Below, piece after piece: positions 27,083 to 35,985 of a stretch of 64,000 nt of DNA. Source of the stretch: Acinetobacter lwoffii (GTDB lineage: Bacteria; Pseudomonadota; Gammaproteobacteria; Pseudomonadales; Moraxellaceae); the NCBI RefSeq assembly GCF_019343495.1, contig NZ_CP072549.1, forward strand, positions 1,054,001-1,118,000, written 5' to 3'. The notes under the pieces are model-generated. The model made no database searches. It saw only the letters and a program-made list of their open reading frames with translations, and was not told the DNA's origin. A program made the position numbers and the translations under genes. The stretch's first letter is position 1. Each line of letters begins with the position of its first letter.

Positions 27083-27859
27083 TCATTTCTGATGACGCGT
27101 GAGAATCTGCTGGCTCAACAACTGATAGACATTTTGTAAATCTTCTCGCTGCATATTGGCTAACATCTGCTGATGCATATTCAAGATATTCTGATCACCA
27201 CGCATCGCTGGGCCGGTCTGCATTTGTTTGGGATCATTCTGAGTGGCTTTATTGGCAGTTTCCAGCATTAAGGGATACAACAAACTGAAATCGACCTGTT
27301 GTACATCCACCACCTGCTTGGCCATGTCATAACAGTAATTGGCAAAATTACAGGCAAATACCGCTGCAAGATGCAAACTGAGACGTTGACTGGAACTATA
27401 AGTATAAACACGATTGCTTAGGCTATTTGCCAGTTCTAATAACAGGATTTGGTCCTGTTCATTCACCGCTTCAATCAACAGTGGCGTCTGCTGCCAATCA
27501 ATCTGGCGTTCGAGACTAAAGGTCTGTAAAGGATAAAATACGCCTGCACGCGCATGCACATTTTTCAGTAAATTGAGATGGGTGCTGCCAGAGGTATGTA
27601 CGATCAGATTCTGCTGTAGATACGGATGAATCTGTTCAATGACGTTGGCAATCGACTGATCACTAACCGCGATAATGACCAGATCCACCTCATGATCCAG
27701 CTGTTCAGGCTGAGCGATGGCCTGAGCGTTGAATTGCTCAGCCAGTTGCTGTGCTTTTTCTAGGGTTCGACTGTAGATCTGTACGATCTCATGTTGTGCT
27801 GACAATACAAGGGCAAGATGATATGCCACTCGCCCTGCCCCAATCATACTGATCCGCAT
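27083..27859 (-). CDS. Rossmann-like DUF2520 protein
   Basis: The protein of 258 residues has an N-terminal NAD(P)-binding fold, MRISMIGAGRVAYHLALVLS, with the GxGxxA motif, and VDLVIIAVSDQSIANVI as strand 4. A helical C-terminal DUF2520 domain contains LAAVFACNFANYCYDMA. This architecture resembles F420-dependent or pyrroline-carboxylate-type reductases, but the reaction of the family is not established. The ATG at 27859 was chosen because AGGAAGAACAGC precedes it and the fold begins there; the longer frame adds 19 unsupported codons. It lies 82 bases downstream of the thioesterase gene on the same strand. Confidence 0.85.
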   Translation of the reverse strand: MRISMIGAGRVAYHLALVLSAQHEIVQIYSRTLEKAQQLAEQFNAQAIAQPEQLDHEVDLVIIAVSDQSIANVIEQIHPYLQQNLIVHTSGSTHLNLLKNVHARAGVFYPLQTFSLERQIDWQQTPLLIEAVNEQDQILLLELANSLSNRVYTYSSSQRLSLHLAAVFACNFANYCYDMAKQVVDVQQVDFSLLYPLMLETANKATQNDPKQMQTGPAMRGDQNILNMHQQMLANMQREDLQNVYQLLSQQILTRHQK

Positions 27860-27941
27860 CTGCTGTTCTTCCTGATAAATTACGCACAGCATGCCAATAA
27901 ATAAAGATTGAGGCAATTGGCCTTGATGTTTCGAATAGACT

Positions 27942-28739
27942 TTAGAACTTTCGCAGGGTCAGAATCTGTTCACTTCGACCAAAAGGTCCATGAACATCAT
28001 GCAGAATCCCGCTGGTCAGACCAATACCATCTTCACCATATTGCTGCACCACTTCCAGTCCCAGCCATTTACCCTGCGGCAGACGGTGCATATGAATCTG
28101 CAGGTCCAGATTCGGAAATCCCCAACCGGAATTCGGGTCTTGACGTGGCACGATGCCATTGGCCGTATCGACCATACCAAGCAAACGGCTAAAGTCTGTC
28201 GTCGGTTGGCCTTCTACCATGTCCAGCGAATTTCTTAACCAGACAATGCCCTTGCCTGCACGATGGTCGGCATGTGCCCGGGTTTCAATACTCTGGATAT
28301 AACCGCCTGGCCAGCAACGCATACCCTCCCAAATAGGTAAATATTCTGGACTTTCGATCGGAAAGTCTTCCACTCCGGCAATGGCCTTGGTATCTGAAGT
28401 TAGCATTCTCCAGGCACGTGCCACAATGCAGGTTTTCCCATTGGCACACATTTCAGCTTCAACCAGTTCGATGGTTTTACCCGGACGGATCATGCGCGTG
28501 GTAATTGAAAACTCACCAAAGGCTATCAGGCCAAAAATATCCAGCCCGACCCGACCAATACGCATGTCAGCACGTGGCTGAAACTGTTCCAGTTCGACGC
28601 ATAGAATACCGGTGGCTGGCGCCATGTGCTGCTCATGCGGATTCCATGCACCTTGTGCATGAATATTAGAACTATAATAGGCCGTGGTACTGCCATCTGC
28701 ATGCTGTTCGCGCTGAATAAAACTGTAATATGCCGACAT
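27942..28739 (-). CDS. Acyl-CoA thioesterase, TesB-like double hotdog protein
   Basis: The 265-residue protein fits the thioesterase family with two fused hotdog domains. The first (about residues 15-125) includes GRVGLDIFGLIAFGEFSITT and the second (about 140-260) ends in DGIGLTSGILHDVHGPFG, the usual C-terminal block with the catalytic Asp region. Members hydrolyse acyl-CoA esters in the cytoplasm; chain-length preference cannot be inferred. The gene is between a methyltransferase and a DUF2520 gene, all on the minus strand with gaps under 100 bases, so they may form one unit. Confidence 0.8.
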   Translation of the reverse strand: MSAYYSFIQREQHADGSTTAYYSSNIHAQGAWNPHEQHMAPATGILCVELEQFQPRADMRIGRVGLDIFGLIAFGEFSITTRMIRPGKTIELVEAEMCANGKTCIVARAWRMLTSDTKAIAGVEDFPIESPEYLPIWEGMRCWPGGYIQSIETRAHADHRAGKGIVWLRNSLDMVEGQPTTDFSRLLGMVDTANGIVPRQDPNSGWGFPNLDLQIHMHRLPQGKWLGLEVVQQYGEDGIGLTSGILHDVHGPFGRSEQILTLRKF

Positions 28740-28801
28740 TGTTTTAATACTTCCCTGAATATTCTCTTAAACTTTAGAATTTGCAAAAAGTTCTTTGATC
28801 T

Positions 28802-29470
28802 TTATTTTCGTATCAAAAAGCCATGATAATTCATGATTTGACAATAAATCTTGCACTGTTTAAATCCGACTTTGGTTAAAAGCGCTGTAAAATTTTGTGC
28901 AGATAACAAGTGAAAATCCTGCTCCAAGCGTTCAACCATCTTGTTACTTTGCACCACGCTTAACCCTGTCTGTTGTGCCAGCTTCTGCATAATTTTGATG
29001 TCTTGCTGATCTTCGGGTTGCATCAGGTCATAGGTCAATGCAAGACCATTGGTTTTAAGACACTGCTGGATAGCCTGAAAAAATCCGTTTTTTTCGGAAT
29101 TTGAAATGAAATGTGCCACCAGAATGGCTAACGCAGCATCAAACGTATCTGGCTGATTCAAATCTTGAATCATACTTTGGACGAATTTCACCCTTTGTCG
29201 ATCTATAGAATTCAGATTTTTACTGGCCTGTTTCAGCATGGCTGCTGATGGATCAATTGCAGTAAAGGTCCAGTCTGGATGTTGCTCTAATAAATACGAC
29301 AATTCATAACCTGTTCCGCAACCCACTATTAATATATGTGCGGTTTCTGGGAGTTCAGTGCTGAGAATTGCTTCAATCTGCTGATGCACCAGTTCATAAC
29401 CGGGAATCAGTTTACGGATATGATCGTCATAACTGACGACCACGACTTCACTGTGAAAGTTTTTTGCCAT
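28802..29470 (-). CDS. Class I SAM-dependent methyltransferase
   Basis: The 222-residue protein carries the SAM-binding motif I ILIVGCGTGYELSYLLEQHP, the acidic motif FTAIDPSAAMLKQA at the end of strand 2, and DAALAILVAHFI as motif II/III. It therefore has the Rossmann-type class I methyltransferase fold. The N-terminus and C-terminal cap give no family I recognise, and the substrate is unknown. It is the first gene of a possible three-gene minus-strand unit (methyltransferase, thioesterase, DUF2520). The hairpin repeat lies upstream of it. Confidence 0.82.
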   Translation of the reverse strand: MAKNFHSEVVVVSYDDHIRKLIPGYELVHQQIEAILSTELPETAHILIVGCGTGYELSYLLEQHPDWTFTAIDPSAAMLKQASKNLNSIDRQRVKFVQSMIQDLNQPDTFDAALAILVAHFISNSEKNGFFQAIQQCLKTNGLALTYDLMQPEDQQDIKIMQKLAQQTGLSVVQSNKMVERLEQDFHLLSAQNFTALLTKVGFKQCKIYCQIMNYHGFLIRK

Positions 29471-29779
29471 ATTTTTACTCTAAATCTATGCACGAATCTA
29501 AAACTCAGGCGGGTATTTAGATAGATTGAATATTTAAATCTTGTAGCTTGATCTTATTTACTGTTTTCTTGAAATTTGATCATAGACCCGGCGACATGGA
29601 TGTCGCCATTTTGCTGAGGGACATGGAAGTCCCTTCAGCAAAATAAAGGGATTTTGCTTACTTTTGGCCCATCAAAAGTAAGAAAAGCCTAAACATTGAT
29701 ATCGAAACCGTTATACAAATGGAGGCAATGCATGCATTAAATACTGCTTTGCCCCATTTAAGAATCGCATCAATACAAT
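29471..29779. other. Intergenic region carrying the triple-hairpin repeat
   Basis: This gene-free region of 309 bases lies between the divergently placed methyltransferase and the end of the acyl-CoA ligase gene. Its centre (29590-29682) is occupied by three consecutive hairpins, listed separately. The remainder shows nothing I can interpret; the methyltransferase promoter must be in the left part. Confidence 0.6.
29590..29682. repeat. Composite intergenic repeat of three adjacent hairpins
   Basis: Three inverted repeats follow one another. The first is ggcgacat/atgtcgcc at 29590-29607. The second has a stem of about 15 bp, attttgctgagggac with gtcccttcagcaaaat (one bulged T), at 29608-29644. 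The third is cttacttttg/caaaagtaag at 29657-29682. The dense nested symmetry and GC content above the flanks are typical of dispersed non-coding palindromic elements, and I recall similar sequences recurring between genes of Acinetobacter genomes. Only one copy is present in this window, so its dispersed nature is inferred. Confidence 0.7.
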
Positions 29780-31468
29780 TTAAGCAATCTCTTTCAAGTT
29801 CAGCTCTTCACGCATAAATTCACGCAATTTGAACTTCTGCGCCTTACCGGAAGCCGTCATTGGAAATTCCTGGAAGAAACGCACATAACGTGGCACTTTA
29901 TTGTGAGAAATATGCTCCTTACAATACTGACGGATGGTTTCTTCAGTACATGGATCATTTTCATGCAGGATGATGCAAGCACAAAGTTCCTCACCATATT
30001 TATGGTCTGGCACACCGATCACCTGTACATCTGAAACGGCAGGATGGGTATAAAGGAAATCTTCGATTTCTTTCGGGAACAGGTTTTCTCCGCCACGAAT
30101 GACGACATCCTTGATTCGACCCTTGATTTTCACAAAGCCTTCATCATCCATTTCAGCGATATCACCGGTATGCATCCAGCGTGCAGCATCAATCACTTCC
30201 TGAGTTTTGTCCTGGTCTTCCCAGTAACCGAGCATGACGGAATAACCGCGTACACATAGCTCGCCCAATTGACCGCGTGGAACCACCTTGCCATTTTCAT
30301 CGACAATTTTAACTTCCAGATGCGGATGTACCCGGCCAACCGTACTAACACGTCGCTCGACACTGTCTGCCGTTGAGCTTTGTGCACTCACTGGCGCAGT
30401 TTCGGTCATGCCATAACAAATCGTGATTTCAGACATATGCATGCGTTCAATCACGCGCTGCATAATTTCCTGCGGACATGGACTACCCGCCATAATCCCG
30501 GTACGCAGACTGGACAGGTCAAATTCGTCAAACTGTTCATGCTCAAGAATGGCGATAAACATGGTTGGCACACCATAAGCCGCGGTACATTTTTCCTGCT
30601 GAATGGCTTTCAAGGTTTCCAGCGGATTAAATACAGCTGATGGATAGATCATGGCAGAACCATGCGTAATACAGGCCAGATTACCCATCACCATACCAAA
30701 GCAGTGAAATAAAGGAACTGAAATACAGACACGATCTTCTGGACCTAAATGAATCGCTTCACCGACAAAATACCCATTATTTAAAATATTATTATGGGTC
30801 AGCATGGTGCCTTTCGGATTGCCCGTGGTGCCCGAGGTAAACTGGATATTAATCGTTTCATCGAACTGCAATTCACTGGAGATCTGTTGCAGTTGTTCCA
30901 GCTCTTGTTCGCTAGGCGAGCTTAGTAAATCCTGAAAACGGTGGATGCCAGTATGCTGCTGATCATCAATTTTAATCACATGCTTTAAATGTGGGAGTCG
31001 CTCTGCATTGAGAAATTTAGTTTCAGTCTGCATCAGCTCAGGTGCAATTTTAGTCAGAATTTCCTGATAGTCTGTCGTCTTAAACTGCGCTGCAATCACC
31101 AGTCCCTTACAAGAGACTTTATTCAGCACATATTCAAGCTCGTTGCTTTTATAAGCTGGATTTAAATTCACCAGAATAATGCCTGCCTTGAAGGCTGCAA
31201 ACTGGGTAATGGTCCATTCCACACAGTTCGGCGACCAGATCGCCAGACGGTCACCTTTTTGCATACCCAGTTTCAGCAGCTGACAGGCAAAGGCATTGAC
31301 CTGATCCTGTAGCTGCCGGTAACTGAGGCGTATGTCCTGATGCAGACTCACCACTGCATCACGTTCTGCATACTGCTCGCAAGCCTGATCAAATTTTTCA
31401 CCAATCGTCATGCCCAATAAAGGCTGACTGCTGGTTCCATAGGCATAGCTTAACCGTACTTGTGTCAT
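29780..31468 (-). CDS. AMP-dependent acyl-CoA ligase of the leucine/isovalerate cluster
   Basis: The 562-residue protein is a class I adenylate-forming enzyme: FTSGTTGNPKGTMLTHN (P-loop A3), YGMTETAPVSAQ (A5), HTGDIAEMDDEG (A7) and GRIKDVVIRGGENLFPKEIE (A8) are all present, and the catalytic Lys is in TASGKAQKFKLRE. It would activate a free acid, by context isovalerate or another short or medium fatty acid, to its CoA ester. Divergent placement next to the TetR regulator and the liu cluster supports that. AAGGAG precedes the start at good spacing. The exact substrate is inferred. Confidence 0.87.
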   Translation of the reverse strand: MTQVRLSYAYGTSSQPLLGMTIGEKFDQACEQYAERDAVVSLHQDIRLSYRQLQDQVNAFACQLLKLGMQKGDRLAIWSPNCVEWTITQFAAFKAGIILVNLNPAYKSNELEYVLNKVSCKGLVIAAQFKTTDYQEILTKIAPELMQTETKFLNAERLPHLKHVIKIDDQQHTGIHRFQDLLSSPSEQELEQLQQISSELQFDETINIQFTSGTTGNPKGTMLTHNNILNNGYFVGEAIHLGPEDRVCISVPLFHCFGMVMGNLACITHGSAMIYPSAVFNPLETLKAIQQEKCTAAYGVPTMFIAILEHEQFDEFDLSSLRTGIMAGSPCPQEIMQRVIERMHMSEITICYGMTETAPVSAQSSTADSVERRVSTVGRVHPHLEVKIVDENGKVVPRGQLGELCVRGYSVMLGYWEDQDKTQEVIDAARWMHTGDIAEMDDEGFVKIKGRIKDVVIRGGENLFPKEIEDFLYTHPAVSDVQVIGVPDHKYGEELCACIILHENDPCTEETIRQYCKEHISHNKVPRYVRFFQEFPMTASGKAQKFKLREFMREELNLKEIA

Positions 31469-31566
31469 TGAATCGATCTCCTTGATTCTTTGTAATTCTG
31501 ATTTTCAACTTTACTAATTGTTTTATGACCACGACGACCTTGTCTGTGTACCGGTTTTTTGTGCGT

Positions 31567-32202
31567 TTATGCTTGTAAATTTTCCTCCTGTCCACGTACT
31601 GCGTTGACACAAAAATCGGCAATCTGTTTGACAAAGTGATCCTTATACTTCTGATCAAACATGACATTTCGGGACGGATTTAAAGGTTCAATCACGACAA
31701 AGGTCATGGCACCAACCACGCCCAATGCTGCCGTATTCAAATCTTCAAATTCGAATTCTCCATTGACCTTTCCTTCGGCCAGAATTTCCTTAATGCTCTG
31801 CTTGAGCAGCTGCTTACTGCGAAAACGCTCATGTTCCATTTCCGGATCAACCGGTTCGAACATCAGTGAATACGCCAATTGGGGGCTATTCATGGCACGC
31901 TTGACAAAAGTTGTAACAGATTTTTGCAATTTCAGTTTTGGCGATAAATCTGACTCGGCAATATGGTTCAGAATTCCGACTTCATGCTGAATCGCGGCCG
32001 ACAAAACCTCAATTAAAATCTGGCTTTTGCTTTCGAAATATCGATAGACCAGCCCTGTAGAAACGCCTGCGCGTTCTGCAATCGCCTGAATCGATGCCTC
32101 CTTCAAGCCCCCTTGAATAATCAGTTCACGAGCAGATTCCAAAATCGACAGGCGATTTTGTTCCATTCGTTCCTGCATCAATGATGATCTTTTATAACTC
32201 AT
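31567..32202 (-). CDS. TetR family transcriptional regulator of the leucine/isovalerate cluster
   Basis: The 211-residue protein has an N-terminal TetR-type helix-turn-helix, ASIQAIAERAGVSTGLVYRYF (about residues 30-50), and a C-terminal helical ligand domain. It lies divergent from the isovaleryl-CoA dehydrogenase gene with two inverted repeats in between and upstream of the acyl-CoA ligase. The likely role is a repressor of both units, released by an acyl-CoA or acid; this is inferred from position. A TetR regulator, LiuQ, is known for leucine catabolism in betaproteobacteria, whereas Pseudomonas uses MerR-type LiuR. The start at ATG 32202 was chosen over a TTA-rich extension. Confidence 0.85.
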   Translation of the reverse strand: MSYKRSSLMQERMEQNRLSILESARELIIQGGLKEASIQAIAERAGVSTGLVYRYFESKSQILIEVLSAAIQHEVGILNHIAESDLSPKLKLQKSVTTFVKRAMNSPQLAYSLMFEPVDPEMEHERFRSKQLLKQSIKEILAEGKVNGEFEFEDLNTAALGVVGAMTFVVIEPLNPSRNVMFDQKYKDHFVKQIADFCVNAVRGQEENLQA

Positions 32203-32222
32203 AAAATTAATCTCAACAAGAT

Positions 32223-32260
32223 AAAATGAATTGTAAATCATTTTGTGAATATAGATTCAC
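32223..32260. promoter_or_regulatory. Tandem inverted repeats, candidate operators of the TetR regulator
   Basis: Between the divergent tetR and isovaleryl-CoA dehydrogenase genes are two adjacent palindromes: aaaatga-N8-tcatttt (32223-32244) and gtgaat-atag-attcac (32245-32260). The second overlaps the putative -35 box of the plus-strand promoter, as expected for a repressor site. Confidence 0.5.
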
Positions 32261-32284
32261 TTTTTTATTTTTTCGTTGTATGTT
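32256..32284 (+). promoter_or_regulatory. Candidate promoter of the leucine/isovalerate operon
   Basis: TTCACT (32256-32261) and TATGTT (32279-32284) are separated by 17 bases, about 70 bases before the first structural gene. The match is four of six bases in each box. Confidence 0.4.
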
Positions 32285-32350
32285 AAAACCACAAGCACAA
32301 CAACAATGCTTTTTTGGACACAACAAATATAACCTCAGGATGGATGAAGA

Positions 32351-33523
32351 ATGAATTTACAAAGCTTGGATTTCGGTTTGGATGAAACTCTAATAGCGCT
32401 TCGTGATTCAGTGGCCGCATTTTGCGCCAAAGAAATTACCCCGATTGCTCAACAAGTTGACCGTGACAACGAGTTCCCTGCTCACCTTTGGAAAAAATTT
32501 GGCGAGATGGGCCTGCTCGGGCTTACAGTCAGTGAGGAATATGGCGGTTCAAATTTTGGTTATCTGGCGCACATCATTGCCATGCAGGAAATTTCCCGTG
32601 CTTCTGCATCCATTGGGCTGTCCTATGGCGCACATTCTAACCTATGTGTAAACCAAATTAAGCGAAATGGTACTGAAGAACAGAAACAGCGTTATCTGCC
32701 TAAACTGATTTCAGGTGAATATGTCGGTGCCTTAGCAATGTCTGAACCGAATGCAGGCTCGGATGTGGTGAGCATGAAACTGAAAGCAGAAGACAAAGGC
32801 GATCACTACCTGTTGAATGGTTCAAAAATGTGGATCACCAATGGTGGCGATGCCGATGTATTGGTGGTCTATGCAAAAACCGATTTGCAAGCCGGTGCCA
32901 AAGGCATGACTGCGTTTCTGGTCGAGAAAAATATGCCAGGTTTCAGCCATGGCACGCATTTGGACAAACTGGGTATGCGCGGTTCCAATACTTATCCGCT
33001 GTTTTTTGACAATGTCGAAGTACCGAAAGAAAACGTCATGGGTGGCGTCGGCAATGGTACCAAAGTGTTAATGAGTGGGCTGGATTACGAGCGGGCTGTA
33101 TTGAGTGCTGGCCCACTGGGGATTATGGATGCCTGTATGGATACCGTGATTCCATATATTCATGACCGTAAACAGTTTGGCCAGGCTCTCGGTGAATTCC
33201 AGCTGATGCAGGGCAAAATTGCCGACATGTATTCGACCTGGTTGGCATGTAAGGCCTTGGTGTATGCCGTAGGCGCTGAATGTGACAAGGCCGAACATAG
33301 CCGTAGCCTGCGTAAAGATGCTGCCAGTGCCATTTTATATGCTGCTGAAAAAGCGACCTGGATGGCGGGTGAAACCATTCAGACTTTAGGTGGTAACGGT
33401 TATATCAACGAGTTTGCTGCAGGCCGTTTATGGCGCGATGCCAAACTGTATGAAATTGGCGCCGGTACTTCAGAAATCCGCCGCATGCTGATTGGCCGTG
33501 AACTTTTCAACGAAACAGCCTAA
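32351..33523 (+). CDS. liuA: Isovaleryl-CoA dehydrogenase
   Basis: LiuA oxidises isovaleryl-CoA to 3-methylcrotonyl-CoA, passing electrons to ETF. The 390-residue acyl-CoA dehydrogenase has [17 protein letters not shown] and [17 protein letters not shown] for FAD binding, and [20 protein letters not shown] near the C-terminus. The base Glu lies in [16 protein letters not shown], the position used by isovaleryl-CoA dehydrogenases and not by short- and medium-chain dehydrogenases, which supports the specificity together with the neighbours. It is the first gene of the plus-strand cluster. Confidence 0.94.
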   Translation: MNLQSLDFGLDETLIALRDSVAAFCAKEITPIAQQVDRDNEFPAHLWKKFGEMGLLGLTVSEEYGGSNFGYLAHIIAMQEISRASASIGLSYGAHSNLCVNQIKRNGTEEQKQRYLPKLISGEYVGALAMSEPNAGSDVVSMKLKAEDKGDHYLLNGSKMWITNGGDADVLVVYAKTDLQAGAKGMTAFLVEKNMPGFSHGTHLDKLGMRGSNTYPLFFDNVEVPKENVMGGVGNGTKVLMSGLDYERAVLSAGPLGIMDACMDTVIPYIHDRKQFGQALGEFQLMQGKIADMYSTWLACKALVYAVGAECDKAEHSRSLRKDAASAILYAAEKATWMAGETIQTLGGNGYINEFAAGRLWRDAKLYEIGAGTSEIRRMLIGRELFNETA

Positions 33524-33558
33524 ATCTTAACACTTAGAATAAAACAAGGATGTTCGTC

Positions 33559-35160
33559 ATGAATCAGTTATCGAGCAAAATCAATATACGTAGTGAAGAG
33601 TTTAAAACCAACCAGACTGCCATGCTGCAACTGGTGGATGACCTAAAACAGAAAGTTGAAAAAATTGCTTTGGGTGGCGGCGAAACTGCCCGCCAAAAAC
33701 ATCTGGACCGTGGCAAGCTGTTACCACGTGAACGGATTAATCACCTGATTGATCCAGGAACCGCTTTTCTGGAAATTGGTCAGCTGGCTGCCTATCAGGT
33801 GTATCAGGATGATGTGCCTGCCGCAGGTGTGGTCGCTGGTGTTGGTCAGGTCAACGGTGTGACCTGCATGATCATCGCCAATGATGCTACGGTGAAAGGC
33901 GGTACTTATTATCCATTAACAGTGAAAAAGCATTTACGTGCCCAGGAAATTGCCGAACAGAACCAGCTGACTTGTATTTATCTGGTGGATTCAGGTGGTG
34001 CATATTTGCCTTTACAGGATGAAGTATTTCCAGACCGCGATCACTTCGGCCGTATTTTCTACAATCAGGCACGTATGTCGAGCCAAGGTATCGCCCAGAT
34101 TGCAGTGGTGATGGGTAGCTGTACTGCCGGTGGGGCTTATGTTCCTGCCATGTCAGATGAAACCATTATTGTCCGCAATCAGGGCACGATCTTCCTCGGC
34201 GGTCCTCCTCTGGTTAAGGCAGCTACTGGTGAAGTGGTGTCCAGTGAGGATCTCGGTGGTGGTGATGTGCATACCCGTTTGTCTGGCGTGGCTGATCATC
34301 TGGCAGAAAATGATGAACATGCGCTTGCGATTGCCCGCAACATCGTGGCCAACCTGAACAAAAAGCCAAACAAGACCGCAGATGAAATCGAAGCGCCGCT
34401 GTTTGACAGTTCGGAACTGTACGGCATTGTGCCGAGTGACGCGCGCAAGCCTTTTGATATCCGTGAAGTGATAGCGCGTATTGTCGATGGCTCACGTTTT
34501 GACGAGTTCAAGGCACGTTTCGGCACTACCCTGGTGACCGGTTTTGCCAAGCTCTATGGCATGCCGGTCGGGATTATTGCCAATAATGGCATTCTATTTT
34601 CCGAGTCTGCCCAAAAAGGCGCACATTTTATTGAACTGTGTACCCAGCGCAATATTCCGCTGATTTTCCTGCAAAATATTACCGGCTTTATGGTCGGCCG
34701 CCAGTATGAAAATGAAGGCATTGCCAAAAATGGTGCGAAGCTGGTGATGGCCGTCGCCAATGCCAATGTACCGAAACTGACTCTAGTGATTGGCGGTTCT
34801 TTTGGTGCAGGCAACTATGGTATGTGTGGACGCGCTTACTCGCCACGCTTTATGTGGACCTGGCCAAACTCGCGTATTTCAGTGATGGGCGGTGAACAGG
34901 CCTCCAGCGTCTTGTCGACCTTAAAACGTGACCAGATTGAGCAAAAAGGCGGAACTTGGTCAGCTGAAGAAGAAGACCAGTTTAAACAGCCGATTCGTGA
35001 CCAGTACGAACGCCAAGGCCATCCTTATTATGCGTCTTCGCGTTTATGGGATGATGGTGTGATTGATCCAGCGCAATCGCGTGAAGTACTAGCCTTGAGT
35101 CTGGCTGCAGCCCTGAATGCGCCCATCCAGCCAACCAAATTCGGCGTGTTCCGCATGTAA
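33559..35160 (+). CDS. liuB: Methylcrotonyl-CoA carboxylase beta subunit (carboxyltransferase)
   Basis: The 533-residue subunit transfers CO2 from biotin to 3-methylcrotonyl-CoA, making 3-methylglutaconyl-CoA. The carboxyltransferase fold shows [19 protein letters not shown] and [17 protein letters not shown] in the N-terminal half, and [15 protein letters not shown] and [20 protein letters not shown] in the C-terminal half, diagnostic of methylcrotonyl-type enzymes. The start at ATG 33559 is supported by AAGGA at eight bases; the frame's earlier ATG overlaps that sequence. It partners the biotin-bearing alpha subunit encoded two genes on. Confidence 0.95.
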   Translation: MNQLSSKINIRSEEFKTNQTAMLQLVDDLKQKVEKIALGGGETARQKHLDRGKLLPRERINHLIDPGTAFLEIGQLAAYQVYQDDVPAAGVVAGVGQVNGVTCMIIANDATVKGGTYYPLTVKKHLRAQEIAEQNQLTCIYLVDSGGAYLPLQDEVFPDRDHFGRIFYNQARMSSQGIAQIAVVMGSCTAGGAYVPAMSDETIIVRNQGTIFLGGPPLVKAATGEVVSSEDLGGGDVHTRLSGVADHLAENDEHALAIARNIVANLNKKPNKTADEIEAPLFDSSELYGIVPSDARKPFDIREVIARIVDGSRFDEFKARFGTTLVTGFAKLYGMPVGIIANNGILFSESAQKGAHFIELCTQRNIPLIFLQNITGFMVGRQYENEGIAKNGAKLVMAVANANVPKLTLVIGGSFGAGNYGMCGRAYSPRFMWTWPNSRISVMGGEQASSVLSTLKRDQIEQKGGTWSAEEEDQFKQPIRDQYERQGHPYYASSRLWDDGVIDPAQSREVLALSLAAALNAPIQPTKFGVFRM

Positions 35161-35171
35161 GAGGTGACAAA

Positions 35172-35966
35172 ATGACATATCAATTTTTACAGCTCGAACA
35201 GCAGAATCAGGTGGCAACGGTTTGGATTAACCGTGCTGAACTGCACAATGCCTTTAATACTCAAGTCATTGAAGAACTGCATGCTTGCTTCCAGTCTTTA
35301 AATAACCGTGATGATGTACGCGTGGTGATTCTGGCGGGTCGTGGCAAAAGCTTCTCGGCCGGTGCTGACCTGAACTGGATGAAACAGGCCGGTCAGGCAT
35401 CACAGGCAGACAATGAGGCGGATGCGCTCAAACTGGCGAAAATGCTGCAAAGTCTGGCAACCTTGAAACAGCCGACCATTGCCCGGGTACATGGTATTGC
35501 GTTTGGCGGCGGCATGGGTCTGGCTTCGGCCTGTGATATTTGCGTGGCCAGTACCGATGCCAAGTTTGCGACGTCGGAAGTACGTTTAGGTCTGGCACCT
35601 TCGACCATCAGCCCGTATGTAATTCGTGCAATTGGTACACGTCAAGCTTCACGTTATTTCCTGACTGCCGAGCGGATTACTGCTGAACAGGCCAAAAGCA
35701 TTGGTCTTGCGCATGAAGTCACTACACCAGAACAGCTCGACAGCAAAATTGATGAAATTGTGGAAGCACTTTTACTGGGTGGTCCTGCCGCACAGAGCGC
35801 ATCGAAACAGTTGATTCAACTGGTTGACCAACAGGTATTGACCGAAGATTTACTGCTTAAAACAGCACAGCATATTGCCCATATTCGCCAGGGAGATGAG
35901 GCGAAAAATGGACTGAATGCATTTTTGAACAAACAAAGCCCGGCTTGGATCAAGACCACGGCATAA
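35172..35966 (+). CDS. liuC: 3-Methylglutaconyl-CoA hydratase (enoyl-CoA hydratase family)
   Basis: The 264-residue crotonase-fold protein would hydrate 3-methylglutaconyl-CoA to HMG-CoA. AGRGKSFSAGADLNWMKQA forms the first oxyanion-hole region and HGIAFGGGMGLASACDICVA the second, with the catalytic region EVRLGLAPSTISPYV. Specificity is assigned from its place between the two methylcrotonyl-CoA carboxylase subunits; alone the sequence would read as a general enoyl-CoA hydratase. It starts 12 bases after liuB behind a GAGGTGA site. Confidence 0.9.
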   Translation: MTYQFLQLEQQNQVATVWINRAELHNAFNTQVIEELHACFQSLNNRDDVRVVILAGRGKSFSAGADLNWMKQAGQASQADNEADALKLAKMLQSLATLKQPTIARVHGIAFGGGMGLASACDICVASTDAKFATSEVRLGLAPSTISPYVIRAIGTRQASRYFLTAERITAEQAKSIGLAHEVTTPEQLDSKIDEIVEALLLGGPAAQSASKQLIQLVDQQVLTEDLLLKTAQHIAHIRQGDEAKNGLNAFLNKQSPAWIKTTA

Positions 35967-35985
35967 CAACGAGAAGGATCCTACA

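Noticed and set aside
34223..34550. Minus-strand frames opposite the carboxylase beta gene
   Set aside because: Antisense shadows; the plus-strand frame has clear catalytic motifs.
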